This document shows positions 1 to 9,399 of a stretch of DNA of 64,000 nucleotides, piece by piece. Position 1 is the stretch's first letter; each line of letters begins with the position of its first letter. Source of the stretch: Bacillota bacterium (GTDB taxonomy: Bacteria > Bacillota > Clostridia > Christensenellales > CAG-138); assembly GCA_023390655.1 (NCBI GenBank), contig JAEWCL010000012.1:37238-101237 (forward strand). The letters run 5' to 3'. The position numbers were made by a program, and so were the translations under genes. The notes beneath the pieces were generated by a model that saw only the letters and a list, made by a program, of their open reading frames with translations, ran no database searches and had not been told where the DNA came from.

Positions 1-1
1 G

Positions 2-232
2 GAGTTTTTGCTGGAAGCATGCATCATCTCCGTTATTGGCGGAATTGTAGGCGTCGGCTTAAGCTTCGGGCTGCTGCCGCTGGTGGAGCTATTGGGCATG
101 CGCGTGGAGGCAAGCCTGTGGGGGTATTTGCTCGCACTGGTGTTCGCGGTGTTCACGGGCACGGTATTCGGGTTTTATCCCGCGTGGAAGGCATCGCGGC
201 TGGTGCCGATCGAAGCCATGAATCTGGAATAA
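2..232 (+). CDS. ABC exporter permease, C-terminal fragment (MacB/FtsX type)
   Basis: Partial gene whose 5' end lies outside the window. The visible 76 or so residues contain two hydrophobic segments and end in the typical FtsX/MacB permease tail: FGFYPAWKASRLVPIEAMNLE-like, i.e. a GxYPAxKAxxxxPxEAL signature. Such permeases pair with a LolD/MacB ATPase to export peptides, lipoproteins or drugs. The lipoprotein and ATPase genes follow at once on the same strand (11 and 9 bp gaps), so this is the first visible gene of that operon. Substrate is unknown. Confidence 0.85.
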   Translation, partial: EFLLEACIISVIGGIVGVGLSFGLLPLVELLGMRVEASLWGYLLALVFAVFTGTVFGFYPAWKASRLVPIEAMNLE

Positions 233-243
233 AGGAGAACGAT

Positions 244-888
244 ATGAAACGCATTATGATGCTGTCGCTTTGCCTGCTGCTGCCGGCAGCACTGTTGGGC
301 TGCTCCGCCGCACAGGGGGAGGGGGGAAACAACACTCAACAGGAAGGCGTGATCCAATTCGCTGTACAGGGCGGCGGGACCACCGTCTATGGAAAGGTGG
401 AAAAGATTGTTGGAAACGAGGTCGTGCTCGCGTTGGGAGAGCCGGAACGGTCTACGGCCTCCAGCATAGGCGGGAGGCCGGACGATACAACCGGTGAAGC
501 GGAAGCGCAGGGGGATGCTTCCGGCGGCGAACGCTCCGGTATGCAGGTATCTGAAGGCTCCGGAGAGCGTCCGAGTGGAGGACAAAGACCCTCCGGCGGC
601 TCCGGAACGCGCCCAAGTGGCGGGCAGATACCGTCCGGCAGCTTCGGGGAAGGTCCAAGCGGCGGCATGACGTTTGAAAACGGGCAGTCTATGCAGGCGG
701 GCGGAAATGCTGCAGGAACCGGACGCAGCGTAACGCTGACCTACTCCGGAGAAACCAGGACATTCCTGCTGCCTGTGGGCATGGCAATCGGCTCGGGCGA
801 TTTTTCGAACGTCAGCAAAGGCATGGTGCTTGCCCTTTTTTTAGATGGGGAAGGGTCGATTACCGCCGTGCGCATCCTCGCCAGCTAG
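244..888 (+). CDS. Gly/Ser-rich lipoprotein of ABC exporter operon
   Basis: Predicted 214-residue secreted lipoprotein. The start at 244 has a GGAGAA ribosome site 6 bases upstream, and the first 20 residues form a signal peptide ending in the lipobox LLGC. Residues about 80-140 are low complexity with repeated RPSGGQ-like units, probably a flexible linker. The flanking parts (TVYGKVEKIVGNEVVLALG and the last 50 residues) look like one small beta domain split by the linker. It sits between the permease and the ATPase, where other operons of this type often place an adaptor or accessory protein. It has no recognisable HlyD adaptor domain, so its role is inferred from position only. Confidence 0.7.
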   Translation: MKRIMMLSLCLLLPAALLGCSAAQGEGGNNTQQEGVIQFAVQGGGTTVYGKVEKIVGNEVVLALGEPERSTASSIGGRPDDTTGEAEAQGDASGGERSGMQVSEGSGERPSGGQRPSGGSGTRPSGGQIPSGSFGEGPSGGMTFENGQSMQAGGNAAGTGRSVTLTYSGETRTFLLPVGMAIGSGDFSNVSKGMVLALFLDGEGSITAVRILAS

Positions 889-897
889 GAGGGGGAC

Positions 898-1581
898 ATG
901 GAACAGGCGGCAAACGTCATTGATCTGAGGAACATTTCCAAACGGTTCTTTGTAGGGGACAGCGTGGTGGAGGCGTTAAAGGGCGTTTCCCTCACCGTGA
1001 AAAAGGGAGAGTATCTGGGGGTGCTTGGCCCCTCGGGCAGCGGAAAATCGACGCTGATGAACATCATCGGCTGCATGGACGCGTTTCAGGAGGGGGAGTA
1101 TTATCTGATGAAGCTGCCCATCCATGAGCTGGAGGATGATGATATGGCTGTCATCCGCAACCGCATGGTCGGCTTCATCTTCCAGAAATACCACCTGATC
1201 TCAAAATATACGGTGCTGCAGAATGTAATGATGCCGCTCCTGGTGCGCGGCGTGCCGCATAAGGCGGCAATGGAGGCGGCGCTCGAAAAGCTGGAGCTGT
1301 TGGAAATGGGCGCCCGCGTCGGGCACAAACCCAACGAGCTTTCCGGCGGGCAGCAGCAGCGCGCAGCCATCGCCCGCGCGCTGGTAGGGGAGCCGAAGCT
1401 CCTGCTTGCCGATGAGCCGACAGGCGCTTTAGACACGAGGACCGGGCAGGAGGTATTAAAGCTCTTTCAAAAGCTCAACGATATGGGGCATACGATTGTG
1501 ATGATCACACATGACATGCAGGTGGCGTCCCACGCGGGGCGCATGGTGCATATTGTGGACGGCGTACTGACAGACGAATAG
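898..1581 (+). CDS. ABC transporter ATP-binding protein (MacB/LolD family)
   Basis: Complete 227-residue ATPase. It has Walker A GPSGSGKST (residues 44-52), signature LSGGQQQR (148-155), Walker B LLLADEP (168-174) and a H-loop ITHD. Length and the ALKGVSLTVKKGEY opening are typical of the MacB/LolD/YvrO branch that powers FtsX-type permeases. A GGAGGGG ribosome site lies just before ATG 898, and the gene follows the lipoprotein by 9 bp, so permease, lipoprotein and ATPase are one transcript. Export direction is known for the family; the cargo is not evident. Confidence 0.93.
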   Translation: MEQAANVIDLRNISKRFFVGDSVVEALKGVSLTVKKGEYLGVLGPSGSGKSTLMNIIGCMDAFQEGEYYLMKLPIHELEDDDMAVIRNRMVGFIFQKYHLISKYTVLQNVMMPLLVRGVPHKAAMEAALEKLELLEMGARVGHKPNELSGGQQQRAAIARALVGEPKLLLADEPTGALDTRTGQEVLKLFQKLNDMGHTIVMITHDMQVASHAGRMVHIVDGVLTDE

Positions 1582-1594
1582 CGTAAAACACGGC

Positions 1595-1625
1595 AAGGGG
1601 CGCGTCATTGCTTGACGCGCCCCTT
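1595..1625 (+). terminator. Hairpin after ABC exporter operon
   Basis: Perfect 13-bp arms AAGGGGCGCGTCA / TGACGCGCCCCTT with a 5-base loop, 13 bases after the ATPase stop. It lacks a clear T run, so termination may be inefficient or Rho-assisted. Confidence 0.6.
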
Positions 1626-1681
1626 ATGCTCCTGTAAGATGCTGTATAGTGTCTTTGAATATCGTACACAGGAGTGGGGAA

Positions 1682-2869
1682 ATGCAGCAATCTCAGGTCC
1701 GCGCGCCGCGCGCTGTTCTTTCGTTTGTGCCCATCGCAGGGCTCATGGCGTTTTTTATTGGCTTTGAGTCGGGCGGCTATCAGCTGGCGCTGTTGCGCAT
1801 GGCGGAGGAATTCGGGCTGACCAAGGCCATGATGGGCGCGCTTGCAGGGCTTCAGTTCCTGGCAATGGCGGGGCTCCCCCTATTCCTTGGGCGCATTGCG
1901 GACCGGGTGGGCAAGAAGCTGATTCTAATCATATTTACGCCCGTCTTTGTTGCCGGCTGCGCGCTTGCCGTACTCAGCCGTACGCCGGTATTGTTCGTGG
2001 CGGCGGTGGTTTTGATCGGCATGGGATTCGCGGTGACGGAAAGCCTTTCTGCCGCCGTGGTTTCGGATATCAAGGGCAGTGACTCCCCGCGCGCCATCAA
2101 TATGGTGCAGAGCTTATTTAGTCTTGGCGCTGTGGCCGGGCCGCTGGTGACGGAGTTTTTCATGCTGCGCGGGGTATCCTGGCGCGTTGTGTTCCTCATC
2201 GCCGGCATCGGATACCTCATACTGCTGCCCATGCTGCTGCTTTCCCGCATCCCAAAGGTGGAAGTCAAGGAGGTACAGCAGGGAGGCATCCTTCATGTCA
2301 TGAAAATGCCTGTGGTCGCCCTGATGGGCGTCGCGATCTTCCTCTATGTCGGCGTGGAGAGCGGCATCGCGTTTTTTATTGACAGCTTCTTTCATCTGGA
2401 GTTTTCCCAGACCGCCATCGGCGCGTATGGGATTGCGATCTTCTGGCTGTGTATGGCATTTTCGCGCATGGCGTTTGGCAGGGTAAAACAAAAGCCGCAG
2501 CGCGTGGTGCTCTTTGGGTTTGCGGCGCTTACCCTCCTGATGGTATCGATGTTCTTTGTTACAGGAGAAGTTGGCATGCTGCTGCTCTGTGCGGTGTCGG
2601 GCGCTGTCTGCGGTCCGCTGTGGCCCATGATCGCAAGCCTTGGCATGGCCGCCTGCCCCAGGGCGACGGGCGTGGTAATGGGCATGATTTGTGCTGCGGG
2701 CAGCTTGGGGGGTGCGGCGCTCCCCGCGCTGATGGGCGTATTCACAGGGCTTTGGGGTGTACGCATCGCGTTCCTGCTTTTGTCTGCGGCTGCGCTGTTT
2801 GCGGCTGGCGTACTGTTTTTTGCAAACAGAAAAACGCAGCCCGTGCCGCCTTGCGCGCAGGAAGACTGA
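1682..2869 (+). CDS. MFS transporter
   Basis: A 395-residue membrane protein with about 12 hydrophobic segments and the MFS loop 2-3 motif GRIADRVGKK near residue 75. The ATG at 1682 is preceded by GGAGTGGGG; an in-frame ATG at 1649 has no such site and is less likely. It stands alone between a hairpin and the CGGC gene. MFS carriers move sugars, drugs or metabolites by ion coupling; nothing here fixes the substrate. The absence of an adjacent enzyme makes an efflux role as likely as uptake. Confidence 0.85.
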   Translation: MQQSQVRAPRAVLSFVPIAGLMAFFIGFESGGYQLALLRMAEEFGLTKAMMGALAGLQFLAMAGLPLFLGRIADRVGKKLILIIFTPVFVAGCALAVLSRTPVLFVAAVVLIGMGFAVTESLSAAVVSDIKGSDSPRAINMVQSLFSLGAVAGPLVTEFFMLRGVSWRVVFLIAGIGYLILLPMLLLSRIPKVEVKEVQQGGILHVMKMPVVALMGVAIFLYVGVESGIAFFIDSFFHLEFSQTAIGAYGIAIFWLCMAFSRMAFGRVKQKPQRVVLFGFAALTLLMVSMFFVTGEVGMLLLCAVSGAVCGPLWPMIASLGMAACPRATGVVMGMICAAGSLGGAALPALMGVFTGLWGVRIAFLLLSAAALFAAGVLFFANRKTQPVPPCAQED

Positions 2870-2967
2870 TTGGAAACAATACAAAAAATCGCCTGTATTT
2901 TTCTTTGGGGCTTCCGGCAGCAGGCGGGGGTGGGCGGATTGGCGCGCCCGCAGAAGGGCATAGGATT

Positions 2968-3300
2968 ATGAAACTGGGAGTTATTCGCTGCAAACAAACG
3001 CGGGACATATGCCCCGGAACAACCGACTTTAAGATGGTCCGCGAGAAGAAAGGCACTTTTGAAGGGATTGAAGAAGAAATCGAATTGATCGGTTTTAATG
3101 ATTGCGGTGGTTGCCCCGGCAAAAAAGCGGTCTTGCGTGCCAGGGAAATGGTAAAGCGCGGCGCAAACACCATTGCCTTTGCTTCCTGCATCGCCAAAGG
3201 CACGCCGATAGAGTATCCCTGCCCATTTGCGAAGAAGATGCGGGATGCTGTAAGCCGTGATTTGGGTGAGGACATCCGGATCCTTGAGTATACCCATTGA
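2968..3300 (+). CDS. CGGC domain protein
   Basis: A 110-residue soluble protein with the diagnostic C-G-G-C run (FNDCGGCPGKK) and further cysteines at RCKQTRDIC, ASCIAKG and YPCPF. Such proteins belong to the CGGC family (Pfam CGGC), thought to bind a metal or metal cluster through the conserved cysteines; the biochemical role is not established. The gene lies 98 bases downstream of the MFS gene on the same strand and ends at a strong terminator, so it may share that transcript. Confidence 0.8.
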   Translation: MKLGVIRCKQTRDICPGTTDFKMVREKKGTFEGIEEEIELIGFNDCGGCPGKKAVLRAREMVKRGANTIAFASCIAKGTPIEYPCPFAKKMRDAVSRDLGEDIRILEYTH

Positions 3301-3321
3301 AAGTTCATACCGAATGAAAGA

Positions 3322-3357
3322 AACGAGGATAACCGCTTATGGGATATCCTCGTTTTT
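3322..3357 (+). terminator. Intrinsic terminator after CGGC gene
   Basis: AACGAGGATA / TATCCTCGTT arms with a 13-base loop followed by TTT, 21 bases after the CGGC stop. It also lies downstream of fucU on the other strand. Confidence 0.75.
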
Positions 3358-3412
3358 GTATCCGGAAGTTTTGTCGTGCCGCATTGCTGCTTGCGCAGGG
3401 TTTTTCAGCGTC

Positions 3413-3859
3413 TTACTTGATAACGCCCTTCTGAATCATCACATTGGCGTAGACGGCGCTTTCGCCCGTCTGCACGATGCAGTAGGATTTTTTTGCTTCT
3501 TCATAGAAACGGAAACGCTCATAAAAACCGATGGCGCTCATGCCGCGTGGCTCATATTTGGCGATGATTTCCTTGTACGTTTCCCAGATCGGGATTTCCA
3601 GATTTCCGTCGCACACGGCGGTCTCCATGAGCATGACGGGGGTGGGCACATAGCTGTCGCAGGGCATCATCTGCAGAATGGCCTCGAGCAGCTCGGGCAC
3701 GCCGATGCCGTCCGCGCGCAGAAACTTGCAGTTGCCCTCATGGGCAAAGCGTTTGCCGGGGAAGTTTCCATCCCCCAGTACGATCACATCGCTGTGGCCC
3801 ATTTCGCACAATGTGGCCAGAAGTTCAGGGGAGAGTACCTTGGGTACGCCCAACAACAT
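3413..3859 (-). CDS. fucU: L-fucose mutarotase / RbsD-FucU family
   Basis: A 148-residue protein of the RbsD/FucU family, which interconverts the anomers of L-fucose or D-ribose before the next enzyme acts. Family features include the N-terminal LLATLCEMGHSDVIVLGDGN segment with the catalytic-type His22 and Asp24, and ExIxPVW-like residues near the C-terminus. Length fits FucU (about 140-150) rather than a shorter RbsD. The start has a GAGGAGG site 8 bases upstream. Close linkage with fucI and an RbsABC-type importer supports fucose. A LacI-type operator sits 77 bases upstream. Confidence 0.88.
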   Translation of the reverse strand: MLLGVPKVLSPELLATLCEMGHSDVIVLGDGNFPGKRFAHEGNCKFLRADGIGVPELLEAILQMMPCDSYVPTPVMLMETAVCDGNLEIPIWETYKEIIAKYEPRGMSAIGFYERFRFYEEAKKSYCIVQTGESAVYANVMIQKGVIK

Positions 3860-3935
3860 CGCTGTTTCCTCCTCAAGAAAGTCTTATAGTCGATCAAACG
3901 GCGTCTTGCGGAATGCAAGCGTGCGCACGCATACG

Positions 3936-3947
3936 CGAAACGTTTCG
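3936..3947. promoter_or_regulatory. LacI-family operator before fucU
   Basis: Perfect 12-bp palindrome CGAAACGTTTCG with the central CG typical of LacI-family operators, in the promoter region of fucU. Eleven of 12 bases recur just downstream of the -10 box of the importer operon (5307-5318), implying shared control by the adjacent LacI regulator. Confidence 0.75.
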
Positions 3948-4038
3948 TTTTAATTTTAACAATTTTTTGAAATTGAGCGAATGCCAAGGCGCGCTTGCAC
4001 ACGTGAGCCGGACAATTGCATTGGCTTTCAAACAGTCC

Positions 4039-5046
4039 CTAGAGCGTTGCTACGGACTCGTGCAGCAGAAGCTCCCCCTTGAGCCGGAGCATGAGCGGAA
4101 AGGAGGTATAGTCTTCCCGCATGCGTTGCAGCAGCGTCGCCGCCGTTTGTTCCGCAATCTCCTCCATCGGCTGTATGACAATGGAAAGCGGCGGATTGAA
4201 CATCTTAGTCAGCCGCACTTCATCAAAGCCAATAAACGAGATATCCTGCGGGATTTTCAGCTTGCGCTCATAGGCCGCGGTCACGGCGCCCAACGTCATA
4301 TCGTAGTTGGTTACAAAAATGGCTGTGGGCGGATCGGGCATATCCATAAATTCTAAGAACAGCCGGTATCCGGCTGCAAACGTATAGTCGCCCATGAGCA
4401 TCAGGGCGGGATCGAGCGGGATGGAATAGTCCGCAAGCACCCGCTGATAGCCTAAAGTACGCTCGTAGCCTGTGGAAATATCGCTCGGCCCCATCATGAT
4501 GCCGATCCGGCGGTGGCGGTTTACCAACAGATGCTCCACCGCGGCGTAGGAAATGCCGGAATTGTCCACCAAAATCCGGTCGTACTCCAGGCCCGGGATA
4601 CACCGGTCCAGCAGAACGAGCGGGATTTTGCGGTTGTAAATTTCCTTGATGGCATTTACTTTTTCCGCATCTACGCGTTCGGGCACAAGGATAATACCGT
4701 CCACCTGCTTGCTGGCAAGAAACTTGATTTTATTGAGCTCCTGCTCCGGATCGTTGTTGTAGCTGCATACGATCAGGGAATAGCCCTGCCGCTGCAGGTG
4801 ATCCTCAATCAGGGAAAACAGGTTTGAGAAAAACGATACGGAAAGGGAGGGCAATAGCGCCCCCACTGTCATGGTTTTGCTGGTTTTCAGGCTGCGCGCG
4901 GCTTCATTGACCTTAAAATCGAGCGTATGGATGGCATGATCAATCAACGCCCTGTTTTCCGCAAGGACGTTTCCGCCATTGATGTACTTGGAAATGGTAG
5001 ATATGGAAAGCCCGGTCAGTCTGGCGACATCCTTGATGTTGGACAC
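4039..5046 (-). CDS. LacI-family transcriptional regulator
   Basis: A 335-residue repressor with an N-terminal helix-turn-helix (NIKDVARLTGLSISTISKYING, residues 3-24) and a periplasmic-binding-protein-like effector domain. I place the start at the GTG at 5046 because GGGGAGG lies 6 bases upstream and the HTH begins 2 residues later; an upstream ATG at 5085 would add 13 residues without a ribosome site. Between fucU and the importer, it most likely senses the imported sugar or its phosphate and controls both through the CGAAACGTTWCG boxes. The target assignment is inferred from operator position. Confidence 0.9.
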   Translation of the reverse strand: MSNIKDVARLTGLSISTISKYINGGNVLAENRALIDHAIHTLDFKVNEAARSLKTSKTMTVGALLPSLSVSFFSNLFSLIEDHLQRQGYSLIVCSYNNDPEQELNKIKFLASKQVDGIILVPERVDAEKVNAIKEIYNRKIPLVLLDRCIPGLEYDRILVDNSGISYAAVEHLLVNRHRRIGIMMGPSDISTGYERTLGYQRVLADYSIPLDPALMLMGDYTFAAGYRLFLEFMDMPDPPTAIFVTNYDMTLGAVTAAYERKLKIPQDISFIGFDEVRLTKMFNPPLSIVIQPMEEIAEQTAATLLQRMREDYTSFPLMLRLKGELLLHESVATL

Positions 5047-5271
5047 AAATATCCTCCCCGTTTTTGCGCGAAACCTTTCACCCATTGTAATATGGCATAT
5101 CTTGCGCTGTCAAGCGAGGGAACCCCCTCTATTTTGAGAAGTGTACCCTGAATTACCAATCATGTCTTTTCTGTGTGCGGCCTTTCAAAGATGCGGAAAA
5201 TGCCGAAAATAGAGGGATTTTGCGTAAAGTGACACTGCGCGCGCAACGCGCGGCAGCAGGAGAATTGTATA

Positions 5272-5318
5272 TTGACAATGCAATTTTTTGTATGCTATAA
5301 TTCAAGCGAAACGTTACG
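5272..5318 (+). promoter_or_regulatory. Promoter and LacI operator of sugar ABC operon
   Basis: Consensus -35 TTGACA (5272-5277) and -10 TATAAT (5296-5301) separated by 18 bp. The operator CGAAACGTTACG (5307-5318) begins 5 bases after the -10 box and would cover the transcription start, an arrangement suited to repression. It differs at one base from the palindrome before fucU. Confidence 0.85.
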
Positions 5319-5511
5319 TGATAGATTGCAAAATCAAGCAGTTAAAACAGCAAGAGAAAGAAAGATACAAGCAAAGACGGCCCATACTAGTTTCTAAATT
5401 CATTTATACGCTTATTTTCAGATAATCTCCAGGGAGAAGCGCACCGGCAATTGCCAGCCGGGCGTTGTCAGTGCTCCCGCACGGTACACAATAATGCAAA
5501 GAGGTGACACC

Positions 5512-7002
<1,491 letters not shown>

Positions 7003-7012
7003 GGTGTGAACT

Positions 7013-7999
7013 ATGGAAAAAGCAAAGAGCAGCGGCCCCAAACTGAATATGCAGAAACTGCTGGCGCCTGGCGTACTGGTGCTGTTGTACGTGTTCTTCT
7101 CTCTCTTCGGGACGAACTTCTTCTCGGTAGATTATCTCATCAATATTCTTGACGCTTCCTATTACATCGGCTTTATGGCCATCGGCGTCACGTTCGTCAT
7201 CATCACCGGCGGCATCGACCTCTCGCTGGGCACAACCATGATGTGCGGGGCGCTGTTGGGCGGCGCTGCGTACAACATCTGGAAGTGGCCCATCATCGTA
7301 TCGCTCGTGCTCGCGGTGATCGTCGCCACCATCATCGGCATCATCAACGGCGTATTCGTCGCCTATTTGAAGCTTCCGCCCTTTATCGCGACGCTGGGCA
7401 CCCAGATGATGGGCATGGGCTTTGGCGCGATCGTCACCAAGGTTATGACCATGCGCTATCCCACCGTGGGCACGCCGGACGGCTGGTTCAAGTATGTGTT
7501 CTATAAGACGTCCACCGGCTTCCCGATTGGCGTGGTCTGGCTGATCATCGCATTCTTTATCGCATACCTGCTGCTCAATAAAACGCGCTTTGGCCGCTAT
7601 ACGTTCGCCATCGGCTCCAACCATGAGGCCGTGCGCCTCTCCGGCATCAGGACCCAGCGCTGGATCACCGGCGTATATACGCTGTGCGGCTTCTTCTCCG
7701 GCCTTGCGGGCATTTTCTACGCCGCGGCCTACACCACCATCATCCCGAGCACGGGCAACGGCCTTGAACTCCTTGCCATCGCGGGCGTCGTTATCGGCGG
7801 CACCTCCATGGCGGGCGGCGTGGGCAGCCTTACGGGCACCATCATCGGCGTGTTTGTCATGAGCGTGCTGAAGCAGGGACTGATGTCCATGGGCCTGCAG
7901 GGCCACTGGCAGACGTTCTTCACCGGGTTTGTAGTCGTCGGCGCCGTACTCATCGACAACTATCGCATGGCGGCCGCCAACAAGGTCAAGATCGGCTGA
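7013..7999 (+). CDS. Sugar ABC importer permease (RbsC type)
   Basis: A 328-residue permease with about 8-10 membrane segments and the BPD_transp_2 hallmarks: ITGGIDLSLGT near residue 65 and the C-terminal GGTSMAGGVGSLTGTIIG segment. It begins 10 bp after the ATPase stop with GAGGTGTGAACT as ribosome site, so translation is probably coupled. It would form the membrane channel of the importer with two copies per complex. Substrate is inferred from the locus, not from the permease itself. Confidence 0.94.
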   Translation: MEKAKSSGPKLNMQKLLAPGVLVLLYVFFSLFGTNFFSVDYLINILDASYYIGFMAIGVTFVIITGGIDLSLGTTMMCGALLGGAAYNIWKWPIIVSLVLAVIVATIIGIINGVFVAYLKLPPFIATLGTQMMGMGFGAIVTKVMTMRYPTVGTPDGWFKYVFYKTSTGFPIGVVWLIIAFFIAYLLLNKTRFGRYTFAIGSNHEAVRLSGIRTQRWITGVYTLCGFFSGLAGIFYAAAYTTIIPSTGNGLELLAIAGVVIGGTSMAGGVGSLTGTIIGVFVMSVLKQGLMSMGLQGHWQTFFTGFVVVGAVLIDNYRMAAANKVKIG

Positions 8000-8070
8000 T
8001 CACTAAAGACTGCATTCAATTTCCGGTTTCGGCCGGAGAATAAACCATAACAACAGGAGGAAAGAATTTC

Positions 8071-9213
8071 ATGAAAAAGACCCTCGCGATACTGCTTGCA
8101 GTATTGATGACCGTTGCAGTGTTTGGCTGCACGGCAGCGCCCGCGCCCGCTCCGACGCAGGCCCCTGCGACCGATGCCCCCGCCGCTCAGCCGGAAACCC
8201 CCGCGCAGCCCGCCGGCAAGCCCTACATCGCCATGATCTCCAAGGGCTTCCAGCATCAGTTCTGGCAGACCGTCAAGCTGGGCGCGGATGAAGCCGCAGC
8301 GAAATACGGCGTTGAGATCACATTCGACGGCCCGCCGTCCGAGTCTGAAATCAGCACCCAGATCGACCAGCTCAACGCGGTTCTCGCGAAGAACCCCGCC
8401 GCTCTGTGCCTGGCCGCACTCGATACCGAGTCCGTGACCACGCAATTGAACGACACCAAGGCAAAGGGTATCCCCGTTGTCGGTTTTGACTCCGGCGTTC
8501 CCAATGCGCCCGCGGGCACCATCGCCTCCACCGCTTCCACCAACAATGAGAACGCCGGCGCAGGCGCTGCAGACGAAATGTTCAAGCTCGTCCAGGACAA
8601 GATCGCTGCCGCCACCCCGGAAAGCCCGGTCATCATCGGCGTTCTGAGCCAGGATGCGACCTCCGCTTCCGTTGTGGGCCGTACCGTCGGTTTCCTCAAC
8701 AAGATGGCTGAACTCTCTGAAGGCGTGAAGGCTGGCGAAGTTGCCATTACCGGTCATGACAAGTATGCGAAGGCCGCCACCTCCGGCAAGACCTCCGTGG
8801 AACTGAACATCCTCGTTCCGGCTTCCACCAACACCACCGATATGCAGACCACCGCGCAGGGCCTCTTTGCAAAGAAGGGTCTTGCGGGCATCTTCTGCTC
8901 CAATGAAGGCGCTGTCGCGGGCCTCCTCGCCGCCACCACCGACGGCCAGGATCTCGACCGTACGAACGGCAAGTATAAGGACGTTGCGGTGATCGGCTTT
9001 GACGCAGGCGCAAGCCAGAAGAACGCTGTCAGGAACGGCTGGTTCAACGGCTCCATCACCCAGGATCCTTACATGATCGGCTTCCTCGCGGTTGAACTCG
9101 CAGTGAAGGCCATGAACGGCGAAGCTGTAGACGAAATCGTTGACACCGGGTTCCAGTACTACACCGCCGCCAACATGGACGATGCGAAGATCGCTCCGTT
9201 GCTCTACGACTAA
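8071..9213 (+). CDS. Sugar-binding lipoprotein of ABC importer
   Basis: A 380-residue periplasmic-binding-protein family 1 (RbsB-like) receptor. The signal peptide ends in the lipobox VFGC (cysteine 24), followed by an Ala/Pro/Thr linker and a binding domain that starts at KPYIAMISKGFQHQFWQTVK. The start has GGAGG 10 bases upstream. It captures the sugar outside the membrane and delivers it to the permease. It is the third gene of the operon, 71 bp after the permease, and is followed by a GC hairpin that may stabilise its message. Confidence 0.93.
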   Translation: MKKTLAILLAVLMTVAVFGCTAAPAPAPTQAPATDAPAAQPETPAQPAGKPYIAMISKGFQHQFWQTVKLGADEAAAKYGVEITFDGPPSESEISTQIDQLNAVLAKNPAALCLAALDTESVTTQLNDTKAKGIPVVGFDSGVPNAPAGTIASTASTNNENAGAGAADEMFKLVQDKIAAATPESPVIIGVLSQDATSASVVGRTVGFLNKMAELSEGVKAGEVAITGHDKYAKAATSGKTSVELNILVPASTNTTDMQTTAQGLFAKKGLAGIFCSNEGAVAGLLAATTDGQDLDRTNGKYKDVAVIGFDAGASQKNAVRNGWFNGSITQDPYMIGFLAVELAVKAMNGEAVDEIVDTGFQYYTAANMDDAKIAPLLYD

Positions 9214-9238
9214 TCTTCAATAGAGACTGTTTCCACAA

Positions 9239-9266
9239 ATGCCCCCCGTCAGATGGCGGGGGGCAT
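9239..9266 (+). terminator. GC-rich hairpin between importer and fucI
   Basis: Ten-bp arms ATGCCCCCCG / CGGGGGGCAT, 26 bases after the binding-protein stop. No T run follows, so it may act as an mRNA-stabilising or partial terminator element that lets fucI be read at lower level. Confidence 0.6.
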
Positions 9267-9399
9267 CTTCACAAAATTCAAGTCACACAGGACGATTCAT
9301 CCATGCTATAATTGCGGAGGATATACCCCTGCTGCATTGGCGGATATACGCACAATGTACGCGGGAGAATATAGACACAGATCACGAAAGGAGATTACA

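Noticed and set aside
9300..9315. TATAAT at about 9306 as a promoter for fucI
   Set aside because: No acceptable -35 box at proper distance and it lies close to the importer operon's hairpin; kept out as a promoter call, though an independent fucI promoter remains possible.
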